From an uncultured Kangiella sp. (lineage in GTDB: Bacteria > Pseudomonadota > Gammaproteobacteria > Enterobacterales > Kangiellaceae): a stretch of DNA of 64,000 nucleotides. A model generated the notes under the pieces. The model was not told the origin of the DNA. It saw only the letters and a list, made by a program, of their open reading frames with translations, and searched no databases. The stretch is from positions 620,001-684,000 of the forward strand of contig CANNCW010000001.1 of NCBI GenBank assembly GCA_947503345.1. Direction: 5' to 3'. Below are positions 1-7,082 of the stretch, piece after piece (the stretch's first letter is position 1; each line of letters starts with the position of its first letter). A program made the position numbers and the translations under genes.

Positions 1-245
1 GTTTGTATATCTTGATCTGTTTGATGATGCTCTAAGGTTATCCCATTACCTTCAATCAATACCAAATTGCGCTCATACCCTGAGAAGTCGGAAAAAGCAC
101 CATTTTCAGAAACAGTAGCAATACTTAAGCGCCATTCAAAGCCATCTAGGTTACCATTTGCATTAATTGCTAATTCGGTGGTGAAACCTTTACCATTCTT
201 CCAAGCTAGTTTCTTAAATTGGCTTGGCGGGGTAATTGTGATCAT
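1..245 (-). CDS. HutD/Ves family protein (partial, runs off left edge)
   Basis: The minus-strand reading frame begins with ATG at 245 and is still open at base 1, so only the N-terminal 81 residues are visible. The pattern of the HutD/Ves cupin family can be read: W-K-N-G-K-G near residue 15, then F-E-W-R-L-S-I-A-T, then F-S-x-F-x-G-x-E-R and L-V-L-I-E-G. Family members are small cytosolic cupins tied to histidine utilisation (HutD) or cold-inducible Ves; the molecular function is poorly defined. The start lies four bases downstream of the grpE stop, so it is probably the third gene of an hrcA-grpE transcript. dnaK, the usual neighbour of grpE, is absent here. Confidence 0.8.
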   Translation of the reverse strand, partial: MITITPPSQFKKLAWKNGKGFTTELAINANGNLDGFEWRLSIATVSENGAFSDFSGYERNLVLIEGNGITLEHHQTDQDIQ

Positions 246-249
246 AAAA

Positions 250-852
250 TTATTGTGCAACAACCACTCTTGCTGGACGGATCAAACGTCCATTAAGACT
301 ATAACCTTTCTGGAAAACGTCAATAATGGTATTCGACTCATGATCAGGACTTGGGATCATAGTCATAGCTTCGTGTAGCTGAGGATCAAACACTTCTTCC
401 ACTGGATTTAGTTGCTCGATGCCGAACTTCTCTAAAGTGGAAAGCGTCATTTTAAGTGTCAACTCCATGCCTTCTTTCATAGCAACTGACTCTTCGTGTT
501 CCGCTTTTTGCGCTAAACCTTGTTCTAGGCTATCCACTACTGCCAACATTTCATTAGCGAATTTCTCAATGGCATATTTGCGCGCATTAGATACTTCGTT
601 TTCGCTACGACGACGGATATTTTCTGCTTCTGCTTTAGTGCGCAGTGCCAGATCCATATTCTCAGCAGCCTTCGCTTCAGCTTCTTCTAAAGCTTTTTCT
701 AATTCGTCAATTCGAGCAGCATCGCCAGTTAATTCTTCAACTAGTTCGCCTTCTAATTCTTCAATAATGGCTTCAGCTTGCTCAACAGTCGCCTCTACAT
801 TGTCGCCTGCCGCTTTAATATCTTCTTGATTTTTAACGTCTTTTTCAGACAT
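250..852 (-). CDS. grpE: Nucleotide exchange factor GrpE
   Basis: GrpE dimers release ADP from DnaK and so drive the Hsp70 chaperone cycle in the cytosol. The 200-residue product has an acidic disordered N-terminus, a long alanine/glutamate-rich helix (about residues 40-75) and the family core with R-R-R-S-E-N-E and a beta domain near the C-terminus (F-D-P-x-x-H-E-A-M, then Q-K-G-Y, then L-I-R-P-A-R-V-V-V). This is the normal family length. A GGA-type ribosome site precedes the ATG at 852. hrcA lies 95 bases upstream on the same strand and a HutD-like gene follows after 4 bases, so heat-shock co-transcription is likely. Confidence 0.97.
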   Translation of the reverse strand: MSEKDVKNQEDIKAAGDNVEATVEQAEAIIEELEGELVEELTGDAARIDELEKALEEAEAKAAENMDLALRTKAEAENIRRRSENEVSNARKYAIEKFANEMLAVVDSLEQGLAQKAEHEESVAMKEGMELTLKMTLSTLEKFGIEQLNPVEEVFDPQLHEAMTMIPSPDHESNTIIDVFQKGYSLNGRLIRPARVVVAQ

Positions 853-871
853 GAGGATTACTCCAAAAGAG

Positions 872-914
872 TCGTGCCTTTGCGAGATTACTTCGCCAGA
901 AGGCTCGCAATGAC
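872..914. repeat. Palindromic intergenic element of the GTCATTGCGAG type
   Basis: The hrcA-grpE gap contains a nested inverted repeat. TTGCGAG (880-886) pairs with CTCGCAA (904-910), and inside it CTTC pairs with GAAG around a four-base loop. Read on the minus strand it begins GTCATTGCGAG, like the short palindromic elements scattered through many bacterial genomes. Only one copy is visible here, so repetitiveness is inferred from resemblance. If transcribed it would fold between hrcA and grpE and could affect processing or the relative expression of the two genes. Confidence 0.5.
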
Positions 915-947
915 AACTAATTAATTAAGTTGTAGGGAATATAGCGA

Positions 948-1982
948 TTATTGTTCAGAATTCAAGGCTGAAGTTAGGATTTTCGCGGTAATATCAACGA
1001 TTGGGATCACCTTGTCATAGGCCATTCGAGTTGGCCCTACAACCGCCAAAACACCAACCGCTTGGCCATCGATTGAATATGGTGCACCAACTACCGAACA
1101 TTGGTTCAACACATCATAGCCCGACTCTTCACCGATAAAGAGCTGAACCCCATCGGCCGATAAACATTTATCCAATAAACCCAGCATTTGCGTTTTCTCG
1201 GCAAAAGCGTCAAACACCGACTGCAAATCTGAGATATCGCCAGTTCCCACATAATTCAACATTTGGGACTTACCCGTGATCTGAACTTCATCTTCCTGCT
1301 TTTCGCCAGCAAAGCCTTTTTCCGCAACCGCCATCATCGAAGCCATCATTTGATCCATTTGAGCCTTGTCTGATTTTAACTCTTCAAACAATTCACGGCG
1401 TACGGTATCCAGCTCTTTACCTGCATAATGATGATTTACATAATTCGCTGCTTGCTGAAGTTCTTCGCGACTAATTTCCACATCCAATTGGATTACGCGA
1501 TTTTGTACCTCACCATTACTTAATACCAATATCACCAGCACTTTCTTTTGTGATAAGGGCACAAATTCAACTTGATTGACGCAGGTGATATCGCGCCTTG
1601 GCACTCTGATCAAACCCGCCATATTGGTCATTTGCGACAGCATACTGGTCACGCTGTTTAGCATTTGCCCTGTTTCAGTAGCTTTATTTAATCGATGCTT
1701 GAGCTGTTCTTGATAATTCTGTTCGACGTCTTTAACCGTCAAAAGCTGATCGACAAATAAACGGACGCCTTGCGCCGTTGGGATACGACCTGCAGAAGTG
1801 TGCGGCGACGCTAATAAACCCATTGCTTCCAGGTCATGCATGACATTTCGAATGGTTGCAGGACTGACACTAAGCTGTGAGTTTTCCAATAAGGTTTTCG
1901 AACCAACAGGCTGCCCGCTAGAGATATAAGTCTCTACCAATGTTTTCATCAATGTCTGGGCGCGCTGATCGAATTTGCTCAT
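948..1982 (-). CDS. hrcA: Heat-inducible transcription repressor HrcA
   Basis: HrcA binds CIRCE operators (TTAGCACTC-N9-GAGTGCTAA) and represses chaperone genes until heat or unfolded protein inactivates it. The N-terminal winged helix is clear (S-S-G-Q-P-V-G-S-K-T-L, S-P-A-T-I-R-N-V-M-x-D-L-E, then H-T-S-A-G-R-I-P-T), followed by the GAF-like domain (G-E-E-S-G, V-G-V-L-A-V-V-G-P-T-R-M). I start at ATG 1982 (344 residues, the family norm). The frame can be extended to a GTG at 2024, but those 14 extra basic residues are not family-like and have no better ribosome site. HrcA is absent from many enteric gammaproteobacteria. Its probable targets here are the two CIRCE sites at 46204-46261. Confidence 0.95.
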   Translation of the reverse strand: MSKFDQRAQTLMKTLVETYISSGQPVGSKTLLENSQLSVSPATIRNVMHDLEAMGLLASPHTSAGRIPTAQGVRLFVDQLLTVKDVEQNYQEQLKHRLNKATETGQMLNSVTSMLSQMTNMAGLIRVPRRDITCVNQVEFVPLSQKKVLVILVLSNGEVQNRVIQLDVEISREELQQAANYVNHHYAGKELDTVRRELFEELKSDKAQMDQMMASMMAVAEKGFAGEKQEDEVQITGKSQMLNYVGTGDISDLQSVFDAFAEKTQMLGLLDKCLSADGVQLFIGEESGYDVLNQCSVVGAPYSIDGQAVGVLAVVGPTRMAYDKVIPIVDITAKILTSALNSEQ

Positions 1983-2062
1983 CTTGGGGCGATTTTTCCT
2001 TTTTGGACGAAATATCTTCGTCACTAAAGATTCTATTGTTTATTTATCTGCCTATATATTGT

Positions 2063-2091
2063 TAAATATGGGTCAATAAATCAATTACAAG
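2063..2091 (-). promoter_or_regulatory. Candidate sigma-32 (RpoH) promoter for hrcA-grpE
   Basis: On the minus strand CTTGTA (2091-2086) is followed, 12-13 bases later, by ACCCATATTTA (about 2073-2063). This resembles the RpoH consensus CTTGAA and CCCCAT-T with the expected spacing. It lies about 80 bases upstream of the HrcA start. The match is by eye and AT-rich sequence gives chance matches, so this is a candidate only. Confidence 0.4.
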
Positions 2092-2136
2092 TGACTATTT
2101 TTATTAAATAGTTAGAAAGCATCGATTGGGGCTTTT

Positions 2137-3033
2137 TTGAATACGGATACCAAACTCACATTTTCGACCATTGGCATCATGGGCAAGCCGAAACATAAAG
2201 AAGTCGGCGAAACCATTTTGACTTTATTTAACTTCCTCCAAGAACAAAATTATTCATTGTTGGTGGAAGACTCGGTCGCAAAAGATTTACCCATTGCCGT
2301 CGAGTTACAAGTGCCTTGGCAAAAACTGGGTGTACAGTGTGATCTAGTGATCGTAGTTGGTGGCGATGGCTCTATGCTTTATGCCGCACGTTTGATGAGC
2401 GATTACGATATTCCATTATTGGGCGTTAATCGTGGTTATTTAGGATTCTTAACTGATATTCAACCGCAACAAGTATGTGAAAAAGTTGCCGAAGTTTTGG
2501 CAGGTGAATATAAAGAAGAGCGCCGATTTTTATTGGAAGCTGAAATTGCCGAAGATAAAGACTCTGATCAACCTCGATTTAGTGATGCGGTAAACGATAT
2601 TGTTTTATATCCCGGTGAAATTTCACGCATGATTGAGTTTGAGGTTTATATCAATGACTCCTTTGTTTATAGCGTGCGCGGTGATGGTTTAATTATTTCC
2701 ACTCCCACTGGCTCAACAGCTTATTCTTTATCGGCAGGTGGTCCCATTATGTCGCCAGCGATAAATGCCATTTCTTTGGTCCCTATGTTCCCACATACAT
2801 TATCGAGTCGCCCTATTTCGATTGGCGCGGATTCCAAAGTGGATATTGTTTTTAGTAAAGACAATCAAAACGAAGCGCGATTGAGTTGTGATGGTCAGGT
2901 GCGCTTTCCTGTAATGCCCGGTGAGAAAATTACCGTTCGCAAGCGCAAACAAGAAATGTGGTTATTGCATCCAAAAGATTATGATTATTTCCGCCTGCTA
3001 AGAACCAAACTTGGCTGGGGCTCAAAGCTATAA
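2137..3033 (+). CDS. nadK: NAD kinase
   Basis: Phosphorylates NAD to NADP with ATP in the cytosol. The catalytic G-G-D-G-S motif follows V-V-I-V-V near residue 75. The N-D-I-V-L-Y segment and the NAD-binding stretch R-G-D-G-L-I-I-S-T-P-T-G-S-T-A-Y-S are also present. The 298 residues match the family. The start is TTG at 2137: the conserved strand beginning S-T-I-G-I-M-G lies only ten residues in, so the next ATG (2179) would cut into the fold. A GGGG tract lies just upstream. recN follows 18 bases after the stop, a common gammaproteobacterial pairing. Confidence 0.96.
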   Translation: MNTDTKLTFSTIGIMGKPKHKEVGETILTLFNFLQEQNYSLLVEDSVAKDLPIAVELQVPWQKLGVQCDLVIVVGGDGSMLYAARLMSDYDIPLLGVNRGYLGFLTDIQPQQVCEKVAEVLAGEYKEERRFLLEAEIAEDKDSDQPRFSDAVNDIVLYPGEISRMIEFEVYINDSFVYSVRGDGLIISTPTGSTAYSLSAGGPIMSPAINAISLVPMFPHTLSSRPISIGADSKVDIVFSKDNQNEARLSCDGQVRFPVMPGEKITVRKRKQEMWLLHPKDYDYFRLLRTKLGWGSKL

Positions 3034-3051
3034 GCGCTAATAACAATATCC

Positions 3052-4707
3052 ATGCTATCCAGTATCCATATTAAAGACTTTGCCATTATTGAACAGCTCG
3101 ATTTAGAGTTGCAGTCTGGCATGACCGTTATTACTGGCGAAACAGGTGCAGGTAAGTCCATTGTGGTGGACGCGCTTGGTTTTGCATTAGGTGCCCGCGC
3201 AGATTCAGGCGTGGTTCGACATGGCGCTAAACGTGCTGAGATTAGCGCTGTTTTTGATATTGCAAAGTTAAAATCGGTTCAAACTTGGCTCGAAGCCCAA
3301 ATGTTAGACGATGAGCAAGATTGTATTTTGCGTCGCGTGATAAACCATGACGGTCGTTCAAAAGCTTTTGTTAATGGACAGCCCGTCAACTTAACTCAGC
3401 TTTCTGAGCTTGGCGATTTCTTGGTGGATATTCATGGTCAACATGAGCATCAATCTTTATTTAAGCCACAGACCCATTTGCAACTTTTAGATCGATACGC
3501 AGGAATTTCTGATAAGACTAACGAGCTTGGCGGGATTGCTAAATCGATTCATAGAATCCAAATTCAATTAAGCGATTTCCAAGCAGCTTTGAAAGACAAA
3601 AACGATCGCAAAGATTTACTAAAGTACCAATTAGAAGAGCTTTCGCAAGCACCAGTTGATCAAGTTGCAACCATTGAGTCTGAGCATAAGCGTGCGGCTA
3701 ACGCTAGTCAGTTAATGGATAAAGGACAAGCCAGCTTGTCAGCTTTAAGTGAAGATGAACAAAGTATTTCTTCAGTATTAAACTCTGTCGCTGGACAAAT
3801 CAGTGAGCTTTACGCGGTTGATGAAAACTTAAAAAACACTAATGATTTATTGCAATCGGCCTTGGTAGAAATTGATGAAGCTGCTAGTGAGCTTAGGAAC
3901 TATATTGAGTCGATCGAAGTTAATCCTGAACAGTTCCAACAACTTGAAAATGACTTGTCCGCCTTGCACGATTTATCACGCAAGCACCAAACTCAGATTC
4001 AAGCCTTGCCCGCGGTTCTTGAGTCACTAGATGACGAATTAGCGCAGTTAGCAGGTGATGAAGCTAGCTTTGAAGAGCTCGAAAAAGAACTGGGTGGCTT
4101 GAAGGAAAAGTACAATAAACTTGCCCAAACCATTAGCAAAAAACGTAATTCATCGGCTAAAAAACTTAATAAAGAAATTGTTGAATTAATGGCCCAACTT
4201 GGTTTAGGTTCTGGCATCTTTGAAGTCGATTTAAAATTGCAAGATGATCAAAGCTTTAAAGTCAATGGGCTAGAAACCGCTGAGTTTATGGTTTCCACCA
4301 ATGCTGGACAAAAGCCCATGCCTTTACGCAAAGTAGCTTCAGGCGGTGAATTATCTCGAATCAGTTTAGCGCTACAAGTTATCAACGCCCAAACCACCCA
4401 ATTACCAACACTAATCTTCGATGAAGTCGACGTTGGCATCGGTGGCGGAACCGCTGAGATCGTTGGTAAATTATTAAAATCACTTGGCGATAAAGCGCAA
4501 ATCCTAACAGTCACTCACCAAGCTCAAGTAGCCGCCCAAGGTCACCAACATTTATTAGTTGCCAAGTCACAAGGTAAAAACTCGACTTCTAATCAGATGA
4601 TAGAAATTAATTCAGAACAAAGGGTTGAAGAAATAGCCAGAATGATAGGCGGGGTTGAGATTACTGAAACTATCCGAAATCACGCAAAAGAACTACTAAC
4701 AACTTAA
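3052..4707 (+). CDS. recN: DNA repair protein RecN
   Basis: An SMC-like ATPase that helps recombinational repair of double-strand breaks. It has a Walker A motif (G-E-T-G-A-G-K-S, about residue 30), long coiled-coil arms (about residues 150-400), the ABC signature A-S-G-G-E-L-S-R (about 427) and Walker B I-F-D-E-V-D-V-G-I-G-G (about 453). The 551 residues are full length. It begins 18 bases after nadK and is probably co-transcribed. I saw no clear LexA operator just upstream; nadK occupies that space. Confidence 0.97.
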   Translation: MLSSIHIKDFAIIEQLDLELQSGMTVITGETGAGKSIVVDALGFALGARADSGVVRHGAKRAEISAVFDIAKLKSVQTWLEAQMLDDEQDCILRRVINHDGRSKAFVNGQPVNLTQLSELGDFLVDIHGQHEHQSLFKPQTHLQLLDRYAGISDKTNELGGIAKSIHRIQIQLSDFQAALKDKNDRKDLLKYQLEELSQAPVDQVATIESEHKRAANASQLMDKGQASLSALSEDEQSISSVLNSVAGQISELYAVDENLKNTNDLLQSALVEIDEAASELRNYIESIEVNPEQFQQLENDLSALHDLSRKHQTQIQALPAVLESLDDELAQLAGDEASFEELEKELGGLKEKYNKLAQTISKKRNSSAKKLNKEIVELMAQLGLGSGIFEVDLKLQDDQSFKVNGLETAEFMVSTNAGQKPMPLRKVASGGELSRISLALQVINAQTTQLPTLIFDEVDVGIGGGTAEIVGKLLKSLGDKAQILTVTHQAQVAAQGHQHLLVAKSQGKNSTSNQMIEINSEQRVEEIARMIGGVEITETIRNHAKELLTT

Positions 4708-4728
4708 CTCGGTACCACTTTGAACTTA

Positions 4729-5223
4729 ATGAATTACTTATCCTTAGGCGTCAGATTATTTGCCATTGCATCATTATTATACAGCCTCGAAGCATTTGGG
4801 CTCTTTTTTCAATACTACATTGATGAAAATCAATATAATGCTAAGCCATCACTAGTCGTTGTTTTAGCTAACTTTATAGTACCGCTTCTCTTAGCGGTAT
4901 TTATGTGGCTTTCCCCACGCACAATAACTAAAAAACTATTAGGCAATGATATATACCAGCCTAACTCTATACAAACAGAGAGTTTACTTTCAATAATTAT
5001 AATTGGGATAGGTTTATTTACTTTTTATTATGCTTTTGTTGATACTTGGTATTGGATAATTTTTTATAATGCAATATCTTCTTCATCACAAATACCTACA
5101 GTAATTCTTTTGCCAGAGCAGAAAGCAAGTATTTGGATTACAGGAATCCAAATAGCCATATCCGCAGTATTAATTCTAAAAAGTAAAACTATTGCTAAGT
5201 GGTTATTAAATAAAGCCCGTTAG
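4729..5223 (+). CDS. Four-helix membrane protein of unknown function
   Basis: Not recognised. The product (about 164 residues) has four hydrophobic segments that look like membrane spans (about residues 8-28, 42-62, 85-107 and 138-155), joined by short polar loops. I start at ATG 4729; the frame opens at a TTG nine bases earlier. It follows recN by about 20 bases on the same strand and ends two bases before the convergent fur gene, so fur and this gene share almost no terminator space. No enzymatic motif was seen. Confidence 0.7.
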   Translation: MNYLSLGVRLFAIASLLYSLEAFGLFFQYYIDENQYNAKPSLVVVLANFIVPLLLAVFMWLSPRTITKKLLGNDIYQPNSIQTESLLSIIIIGIGLFTFYYAFVDTWYWIIFYNAISSSSQIPTVILLPEQKASIWITGIQIAISAVLILKSKTIAKWLLNKAR

Positions 5224-5224
5224 C

Positions 5225-5626
5225 TTACTTTTTGGGGCGAACGTACAAAACCAACGAATGATCAACAATCTCAACCCCATGCATTTCAGCAATCTTATGT
5301 TGTAATTCTTCGATTTCTTCGCTGAAGAACTCGATTACTTCACCTGAATCGACATTAACCATGTGGTCATGATGCTCTCCATCGTCCATTTCAAAGACCG
5401 AATGGCCACCTTCGAAATTATGGCGTGTAACAAGTCCAGCTTGTTCAAATTGGGTCAAAACGCGATAAACGGTGGCTAAGCCTACGTCATCACCGGCTTC
5501 AAGCAGTTTTTTATAGACATCTTCCGCGCTTAAATGGCGATCTTCGGAACTTTCCAGAATTTGCATAATCTTAACTCTGGGTAGTGTAACCTTGAGTCCA
5601 GCTTTTTTTAGTTGTTTGTTTTCCAA
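5225..5626 (-). CDS. fur: Ferric uptake regulator Fur
   Basis: A dimeric iron-dependent repressor of iron-acquisition genes. The winged helix reads A-G-L-K-V-T-L-P-R and L-A-T-V-Y-R-V-L-T-Q-F, followed by the metal-binding H-H-D-H-M and the C-terminal H-S-L-V-L-Y-V-R. The CxxC pair that binds structural zinc in E. coli Fur is replaced here (H-M-V-N-V-D-S-G), so this is a cysteine-poor form like those of pseudomonads. I prefer the TTG at 5626, eight bases after a GGAG; the TTG at 5632 leaves only two bases to that site. The first residues then align with other Fur proteins. bamE is divergent, a conserved arrangement. Confidence 0.95.
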   Translation of the reverse strand: MENKQLKKAGLKVTLPRVKIMQILESSEDRHLSAEDVYKKLLEAGDDVGLATVYRVLTQFEQAGLVTRHNFEGGHSVFEMDDGEHHDHMVNVDSGEVIEFFSEEIEELQHKIAEMHGVEIVDHSLVLYVRPKK

Positions 5627-5660
5627 AATCAAAACTCCGATAGCATTAAGCGACGAAATG

Positions 5661-5688
5661 ATTATACTATGCCGAGATTGAATGAAAA
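5661..5688 (-). promoter_or_regulatory. Probable fur promoter
   Basis: On the minus strand TTTTCA (5688-5683) and TATAAT (5666-5661) are separated by 16 bases, upstream of fur. The -10 lies in AATGATTATACTAT, which shares the ATGATTAT half of a Fur box, so autoregulation is possible. That last point is weak inference. Confidence 0.45.
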
Positions 5689-5737
5689 GGCGTCAGCTAA
5701 GATATTTAGCCCGTGTGATAGATAAATAAGGTTTCCA

Positions 5738-6058
5738 ATGAAAAAACTACTAATATTAACCCTCGTCTTGAGCTTCACAACTCTTGTAGGCTGCGTTTAT
5801 AAGCCGAATATTCAGCAGGGTAATGTGCTTGATCAAAAAGAAATAAATCAAATTCGCCCAGGAATGACCAAAGAGCAGATCCGCTTTGTATTAGGAAATC
5901 CTGTGTTGAATACTAATTTAGACAACAACACTTGGTATTATCTCTACTATTTAATCCCATCACGTGGCGATCGAATTGAAAAACGTCTAATTTTAACTTT
6001 TGAAGATGACAAACTAGTTTCAATGACTGGTACTGAAAAGCCTGAAATTGAAGAGTAA
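5738..6058 (+). CDS. bamE: Outer membrane assembly lipoprotein BamE
   Basis: A small lipoprotein subunit of the BAM complex that inserts beta-barrel proteins into the outer membrane. The lipoprotein signal peptide ends in L-V-G-C (Cys19). The SmpA/OmlA core follows: I-R-P-G-M-T-K-E-Q-I-R-F-V-L-G-N-P, then W-Y-Y, then L-I-L-T-F-E-D. The 106 residues are normal, and an AGG ribosome site sits before ATG 5738. It is divergent from fur, as in many gammaproteobacteria, and is closed by the palindromic terminator at 6074. Confidence 0.95.
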   Translation: MKKLLILTLVLSFTTLVGCVYKPNIQQGNVLDQKEINQIRPGMTKEQIRFVLGNPVLNTNLDNNTWYYLYYLIPSRGDRIEKRLILTFEDDKLVSMTGTEKPEIEE

Positions 6059-6073
6059 AACTTAATTTCCATA

Positions 6074-6103
6074 AAAAAAGCCACTTGATCAAGTGGCTTT
6101 TTT
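6074..6103. terminator. Bidirectional rho-independent terminator
   Basis: A perfect 14-base-pair stem (AAAAAAGCCACTTG / CAAGTGGCTTTTTT) with a two-base loop sits between the convergent bamE and anti-sigma genes. T-runs occur on both strands, so it can end transcription from either side. Confidence 0.9.
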
Positions 6104-6117
6104 ATATCTATTTATAA

Positions 6118-6351
6118 CTATTTTTTCATAGCTTCTTCGTATTCTTTCGAAAGCTTTTGTTCAACTTCCTCTGGAATCTGCTTCTTTGGAGAACGGCCAA
6201 TCATAAGAATGGTTTGCTTTAATTGTTGGATATAACGTTTACATGATACGCACATAAACAAATGGAATTTATAATCAATACGTTGCCATCGAGTCATATC
6301 GCCTTCGATATACTCGCTACCGTTTTCAATTACTTTTTTACAGGTTAACAT
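6118..6351 (-). CDS. Zinc-finger anti-sigma factor
   Basis: A 77-residue cytosolic protein with the ZAS signature H-x3-C-x2-C (His30, Cys34, Cys37), the anti-sigma domain that binds cognate ECF sigma factors. It has no membrane segment, so it should be soluble and may sense redox state or a ligand through its zinc site. Its start overlaps the 3' end of the upstream sigma gene by seven bases, which indicates translational coupling and supports a cognate pair. Confidence 0.8.
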   Translation of the reverse strand: MLTCKKVIENGSEYIEGDMTRWQRIDYKFHLFMCVSCKRYIQQLKQTILMIGRSPKKQIPEEVEQKLSKEYEEAMKK

Positions 6352-6959
6352 TGTCCAGTCCTCTGAAAATGAGCAACCATTTGTTGCATCTTGTCTCTTG
6401 CACGATGCAATAGCACTCTCGCATTAGATGAGGTCACCTCTAAGATGTTACATATCTCATCCATATCCATTCCACCAACATCTCGTAAATTCAACACTTG
6501 CTTTTGATTATCGGGTAATAATTCCAAATGTTTATCGAAACAATCTTGCAACTCATTTGCTGACAATAGTTCATCTGGTGACGCCGTATCCCACTCTGGA
6601 TTGCGCTCGTTCCAATGTCCTCGATTGTCAAAACGAGGATCCGTTGCCCATGATTCATTCATAGCATCTAAGCTGACCGAGCGCGATTCCTTACGGAGAC
6701 GAGTTTTTGCTTCATTGGCTACAATTCGAATCAGCCAACTTTTTAGTTTGGCGCGCCCTTCAAACTTTGGCAATGCTCGAATACCAGAAATCCAAGCTTC
6801 TTGTACCACCTCATCAGCAATAGAAGGTCCTGCAATGGCATAAGCCACGGAATACATAGACGGATAATAAGCCTTGACCGCTTTATTAAACAATGCCTGA
6901 TCATTCCCCAACAAGCCTGCAATTAATTCTTTTTCTTCAGGTAAATCTTTTTCACTCAT
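6345..6959 (-). CDS. ECF RNA polymerase sigma factor
   Basis: A 204-residue sigma-70 family protein. Region 2 is at about residues 25-95 (D-E-V-V-Q-E-A-W, then F-E-G-R-A-K-L-K-S-W-L-I-R-I-V-A-N-E-A). Region 4 is at about 140-195 (L-P-D-N-Q-K-Q-V-L-N-L-R-D-V-G-G, then N-A-R-V-L-L-H-R-A-R-D-K). It overlaps the downstream zinc anti-sigma gene and so forms an ECF sigma/anti-sigma operon. Its target promoters are unknown. Such pairs usually control envelope or oxidative stress genes and their own promoter. Confidence 0.9.
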   Translation of the reverse strand: MSEKDLPEEKELIAGLLGNDQALFNKAVKAYYPSMYSVAYAIAGPSIADEVVQEAWISGIRALPKFEGRAKLKSWLIRIVANEAKTRLRKESRSVSLDAMNESWATDPRFDNRGHWNERNPEWDTASPDELLSANELQDCFDKHLELLPDNQKQVLNLRDVGGMDMDEICNILEVTSSNARVLLHRARDKMQQMVAHFQRTGQC

Positions 6960-7082
6960 GTTTTATCGTCGTAATAAATGAATTTTTGTTAAAGCTTGGA
7001 ATGACCTCTAGGATCATTTCTCTATTTATGACAAAGTATAGGCATATTTATACAATTCGCAACTTATCTACATTAGGAACTG

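Noticed and set aside
419..829. Plus-strand frame of 136 codons across grpE
   Set aside because: It is the antisense shadow of a clearly conserved grpE, rich in Ser/Ala with no motif.
2025..2136. CIRCE element upstream of hrcA
   Set aside because: No TTAGCACTC or GAGTGCTAA arm occurs there or in front of grpE; the only copies are at rpoH.
5640..5737. Full Fur box in the fur-bamE gap
   Set aside because: Only a half-site-like ATGATTAT is present; no complete 19-base match was seen.
6961..7082. Imperfect palindrome AATGACCTCTAGGATCATT near 7001-7019 as an operator
   Set aside because: The arms are short and mismatched; I could not link it to a known regulator.
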